Shown here: piece by piece, positions 5,530 to 7,912 of the stretch | Position numbering within the stretch: position 1 is the first letter of the stretch | Layout of the letters: each line of letters starts with the position of its first letter | Assembly (NCBI GenBank): GCA_007127655.1 | Contig: SKYX01000254.1 | Coordinates: forward strand, 1 to 7,912 | Direction: 5' to 3' | DNA length: 7,912 bases | DNA from: Desulfonatronum sp. | GTDB lineage: Bacteria; Desulfobacterota; Desulfovibrionia; Desulfovibrionales; Desulfonatronaceae | Program-made: the position numbers and the translations under genes | The notes under the pieces: model-generated | The model's database searches: none | Seen by the model: only the letters and a program-made list of their open reading frames with translations | What the model was told of the DNA's origin: nothing

Positions 5530-6447
5530 TCAATCCCCGGCGGCCTGAACCCGATTACGGCCGGACTCCTTGGCTTTATAGAGCGCTTCGTCCGCGGCAT
5601 CCACCAGCTTTCGGGGAGACGCGTCAAACTCGTTGAAGCAGGTGGCGTGGCCCAGGGAGACGGTTATGTGGTCGGCGACGGGGGAGTGTTCGTGGGGGAG
5701 TTTGAGGTTGGAGACGGCCTCGCGCATGGCCGAGGCGATCATCTCGGCTCCGTCCACGTCGGTCTCCGGGAGCAGGGCTGCGAACTCCTCTCCACCGTAG
5801 CGGGCGACCAGGTCCCCTGGGCGTTGGATCACGGACCGCAACGCTTCGGCCACCTGTTGCAGACAGATGTCTCCGGCCCCGTGGCCGTAGGTATCATTGT
5901 ACGGCTTGAAATGGTCGATATCGATCATGACCACGCTAACAGGCAGGGCATTCCGGGATGCCCGCTTCCACTCATGCTCCAGGCTTTGGTCGAAACTGCG
6001 CCGATTGGCGATTCCGGTCAGCCCGTCAACCATGGCCAACCGTTCCAGCATTTCCGTGCGGGCCTTCAACTGAACCTGGGTGCGCACTCTGGCCTTGACA
6101 ACCGGGATGCTGAACGGCTTGGTGATATAGTCCACGGCCCCTAGATTCAGCCCCAAGGCCTCGTCCTCGCTGGAGCTTTTGGCCGTGACGAAGATCACGG
6201 GGATGTCCTTGGTTTCCGGAACGTTTTTGAGCCGTCGGCAGACTTCATACCCGTCCATCTCCGGCATCATCACGTCCAGCAGGATGATGTCCGGCGGGTC
6301 GTCGGACGCGGCGATGGCCAGGGCCTTGGGGCCGTTGGCGGCGATGCGCACCCGGTAATCCGCGCGCAGGGCCTCGGCCAACACCTGAATATTAACGGGA
6401 ACGTCGTCCACGATCAGTACGGATCGGAGTTCCTGGGATTCGGGCAT
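5530..6447 (-). CDS. Response regulator diguanylate cyclase (REC-GGDEF)
   Basis: A 305-residue cytoplasmic protein. The REC domain (about residues 8-125) has the acidic pair in VDD (14-15), phosphoacceptor Asp58 (LLDVMMPEMDG), Thr88 and Lys110 (TKPF). A helical linker leads to a GGDEF domain (about 138-302) with DGLTGIANRR, the metal-binding DIDHFKPYNDTYGH and a GGEEF active-site signature (218-222). An inhibitory I-site RxxD (Arg209-Asp212) sits five residues upstream, so product feedback by c-di-GMP is expected. This is the PleD/WspR-like plan: phosphorylation drives dimerisation and synthesis of c-di-GMP from two GTP. The ATG at 6447 is preceded by AAGGAG inside the end of the kinase gene, whose stop is only 3 nt upstream, so the two genes are co-transcribed and the kinase is the natural phosphodonor. 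Confidence 0.95.
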   Translation of the reverse strand: MPESQELRSVLIVDDVPVNIQVLAEALRADYRVRIAANGPKALAIAASDDPPDIILLDVMMPEMDGYEVCRRLKNVPETKDIPVIFVTAKSSSEDEALGLNLGAVDYITKPFSIPVVKARVRTQVQLKARTEMLERLAMVDGLTGIANRRSFDQSLEHEWKRASRNALPVSVVMIDIDHFKPYNDTYGHGAGDICLQQVAEALRSVIQRPGDLVARYGGEEFAALLPETDVDGAEMIASAMREAVSNLKLPHEHSPVADHITVSLGHATCFNEFDASPRKLVDAADEALYKAKESGRNRVQAAGD

Positions 6448-6450
6448 GCG

Positions 6451-7912
6451 TCATGCTCCTTGTTTCGGTTGCAAAGAAATGGCGGTTCGCATGGTCTGGA
6501 GGACGGCGGAGGCGGATTCGTAGTCAAAATGTTCCAGGCAACGCCGCGCTTGATCCATCAGGACGTGCTCTCTTCCGGCCAAAGCCCGTTCCAAACGCTT
6601 CAGCATGACTTCCTCCACCAGGTCCCCGCCTTCCACCAAGCGGATCACCCGGTCCAGGATTTCCAGGGCGCTCGCGGCGTCCGGTTCGCCTGAAATATCC
6701 GTGACACTTGAGATATCCGGCAGACACGCAACCGAAGCCGGCTCGGAACTTCCGGCGATCCACTTGGCCAGGACGGCGAACAGCTGATGTGGATCAATGG
6801 GCTTGGTCAGGTAGTCGTCCATGCCCACGGCCAGACACTCTTCCCGGTCTTGAGCCATGGCCCTGGCGGTCATGGCGATGATCGGAATGTGGGGTTCACG
6901 ATCGGAGGGTTCACGATCGGAGGGTTCACGGTTCAGCGGTTCACGGTTCACGGTTGGAGTAAGTTCACGGTTCAATGGTTCACGGTTCACGGTTGGGGCC
7001 GTGGTGGTGTCGGACTGGGTTGCATCAGACATAAAAGCCGCTGGGCGACCGCCGGTCGCCCCTACACCAATACCGTCATTCGCCGTTTCTCCAACCGTTG
7101 AACCGTGAACCGCTGAACTGTGAACCACTGAACCGTTGAACCGTGAACCGTGAACCATTGAACCGTGACCCCATTCTTGAACCTCCGCGGCACGTATGCG
7201 CCGCGTAGCCTCCAGACCGTTCATCACCGGCATCTGGACGTCCATCAGCACGGCGTCGAACCGATGGGGGCGGTCGACGTTCACGGCCTTGGCGTCCTCG
7301 AAAGCCTCTCGCACCGCCTGGACGGCCTCCAGCCCGTTCCGAGCGACGACGACCCGCAAACCTGCCCGCTGGAGATGTTCTCGAGCAACTTCCTCGTTGA
7401 TGATATCATCTTCGACCAACAAAACCCGTGCCCCCCGAATGGACTCGACCAAGGTCGGGATATCCGGTGGATTCACCGCGGTGAAGGAAGCGGAGGATTG
7501 GTAAGGCTCTGTTTCCGCCATGAGTTGAAAGCTCGCGGTGAGCACAAAGGTGCTGCCCCGGCCCGGAACGCTTTCAAAGTCCAGGTTTCCATGCATCATT
7601 TCGGCCAGGGATTTGCTGATGGTCAGCCCCAGCCCCGTTCCGCCGAATTTGCGGGTGGTGGTCGCGTCGGCCTGGGTGAAAACAGTGAAGAGCCGCTCCC
7701 GCTCCTCGGGTTTGATACCGATGCCCGTATCCTTCACGACGAACCACAGCCGAACCTGTTGGGCGTCCCGTCGCTCCAGACCGACGTGCAGTTCCACCCC
7801 GCCCCGCTCCGTGAACTTCACGGCGTTGGTCAGCAAATTGGTCAGAGCCTGTTCCAGGCGCAGCGAATCGCCCACAAGACTCCGAGGAACATCCGGCTCC
7901 ACCAGAATAGAG
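6451..7912 (-). CDS. Hybrid histidine kinase, C-terminal part (partial at window edge)
   Basis: The gene runs off the right edge; the coding frame is open to 7912, and the GTG at 7902 is only an internal valine. Numbering from it, residues 1-128 are the HATPase domain (N-box QALTNLLTNAVKF, G1 DTGIGI, F-box FTQAD, G2 GGTGLGL). A linker leads to a REC domain beginning RVLLVEDD (159-166), with phosphoacceptor Asp221 (LMDVQMPVMNG), Thr345 (AMTA) and Lys367 (TKPID). REC is split: between helix 3 (EATRRIRAAEVQEWG) and strand 4 (HIPIIAMTA) sits an extra segment of about 93 residues translated from a repeat element. The tail (385-483) is an acidic helical region, possibly a degenerate HPt-like or docking region; no typical HPt histidine motif is seen. 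All catalytic REC residues lie outside the insertion, so function may persist. The likely partner is the cyclase encoded 3 nt downstream. Confidence 0.93.
   Translation of the reverse strand, partial: SILVEPDVPRSLVGDSLRLEQALTNLLTNAVKFTERGGVELHVGLERRDAQQVRLWFVVKDTGIGIKPEERERLFTVFTQADATTTRKFGGTGLGLTISKSLAEMMHGNLDFESVPGRGSTFVLTASFQLMAETEPYQSSASFTAVNPPDIPTLVESIRGARVLLVEDDIINEEVAREHLQRAGLRVVVARNGLEAVQAVREAFEDAKAVNVDRPHRFDAVLMDVQMPVMNGLEATRRIRAAEVQEWGHGSMVHGSRFNGSVVHSSAVHGSTVGETANDGIGVGATGGRPAAFMSDATQSDTTTAPTVNREPLNRELTPTVNREPLNREPSDREPSDREPHIPIIAMTARAMAQDREECLAVGMDDYLTKPIDPHQLFAVLAKWIAGSSEPASVACLPDISSVTDISGEPDAASALEILDRVIRLVEGGDLVEEVMLKRLERALAGREHVLMDQARRCLEHFDYESASAVLQTMRTAISLQPKQGA
6893..6922. 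repeat. Exact 15-bp tandem duplication
   Basis: GGTTCACGATCGGAG occurs twice back to back (6893-6907, 6908-6922), followed by a diverged third copy (6923-6937). On the coding strand each unit is five codons, giving the repeated peptide SDREP, so copy-number change would not break the kinase frame. Confidence 0.9.
7043..7061. repeat. GC-rich palindrome at the centre of the element
   Basis: GGGCGACC (7043-7050), loop GCC, GGTCGCCC (7054-7061): a perfect 8-bp stem followed by CTACA. GGGCGACC...GGTCGCCCCTAC palindromes are common dispersed repeats in other genomes, from memory. Here it is in the unique core between the inverted arrays, so the element may be a composite of two repeat families. 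Confidence 0.8.

Larger units (their letters stand above)
6890..7173. mobile_element. MITE-like composite repeat element inserted in the kinase REC domain
   Basis: About 284 bp edged by a short terminal inverted repeat (TGGGGTTCACG at 6890-6900 and its near-complement CGTGACCCCA at 7164-7173). The left arm (6893-6994) is a GGTTCACG/GGTTCA array and the right arm (7089-7168) is the same array inverted. A perfect 30-bp inverted repeat joins 6965-6994 with 7139-7168. Another block (6923-6959) matches 7089-7126 inverted with one indel and one mismatch. A GC-rich palindrome lies between the arms. No transposase is encoded. The kinase frame stays open all the way through, in the style of Rickettsia palindromic elements. 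Exact ends and any target duplication cannot be fixed without an empty-site homologue. Confidence 0.75.

Noticed and set aside
7022..7034. Stop-like ATAAAA/short gene in the core of the kinase insertion
   Set aside because: No start site or coding character is seen other than the kinase frame passing through.
6893..7168. CRISPR array
   Set aside because: Repeats are short, imperfect, contiguous and inverted about a centre. There are no unique spacers of constant length and no cas genes.

Overview
The window looks like part of a chromosome from a Desulfobacterota (deltaproteobacterial, Desulfovibrionales-like) bacterium. The reasons are a radical SAM/RiPP pair of the SbtA/SbtM type, a C-terminal hybrid histidine kinase fragment coupled to a REC-GGDEF protein, moderately high GC coding regions, and intergenic gaps crowded with palindromic REP-like repeats. 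The taxon is inferred from gene style only.

Layout. Positions 1-240 hold no convincing gene, only an intrinsic terminator at the right edge. Next come a minus-strand tRNA-Arg(TCT) at 242-318 and a minus-strand EamA/DMT transporter at 397-1311. Reading divergently from the transporter is a PHP-domain metal-dependent phosphoesterase on the plus strand (about 1407-2099). It converges with a minus-strand unit, sbtA-sbtM (4162 down to 2222). That unit is a short leader-type precursor peptide with a GSGSGC core, followed by a 536-residue radical SAM/SPASM maturase. Upstream of sbtA, 4163-4794 is non-coding: a structured leader, a candidate promoter and several REP-like hairpins. A 64-residue two-helix PLDc_N-type membrane protein (4795-4989, minus) and a 5'-truncated orphan MazF/PemK toxin remnant (5190-5474, plus) follow. 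The right third is a minus-strand signalling operon: a hybrid histidine kinase (running off the right edge, ending at 6451), then 3 nt later a REC-GGDEF diguanylate cyclase (6447-5530).

How the genes fit together. SbtM would modify residues around Cys37 of SbtA. No exporter or protease for the product is visible here. The kinase and the response-regulator cyclase probably form one signalling unit that turns an unknown stimulus into c-di-GMP.

Most unusual points. (1) The receiver domain of the hybrid kinase carries an in-frame insertion of about 280 bp. It is built from an inverted array of GGTTCACG-type repeats around a GC-rich palindrome, so a repetitive element is being translated inside a conserved signalling domain, in the manner of Rickettsia palindromic elements. 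(2) sbtA seems to continue in the +1 frame, through a second Gly-Thr-Gly-Cys motif, to a TGA that overlaps the sbtM start as ATGA. This suggests a frameshift (error, mutation or recoding) in the precursor. (3) The MazF remnant has lost its N-terminus exactly where a palindromic repeat cassette begins.
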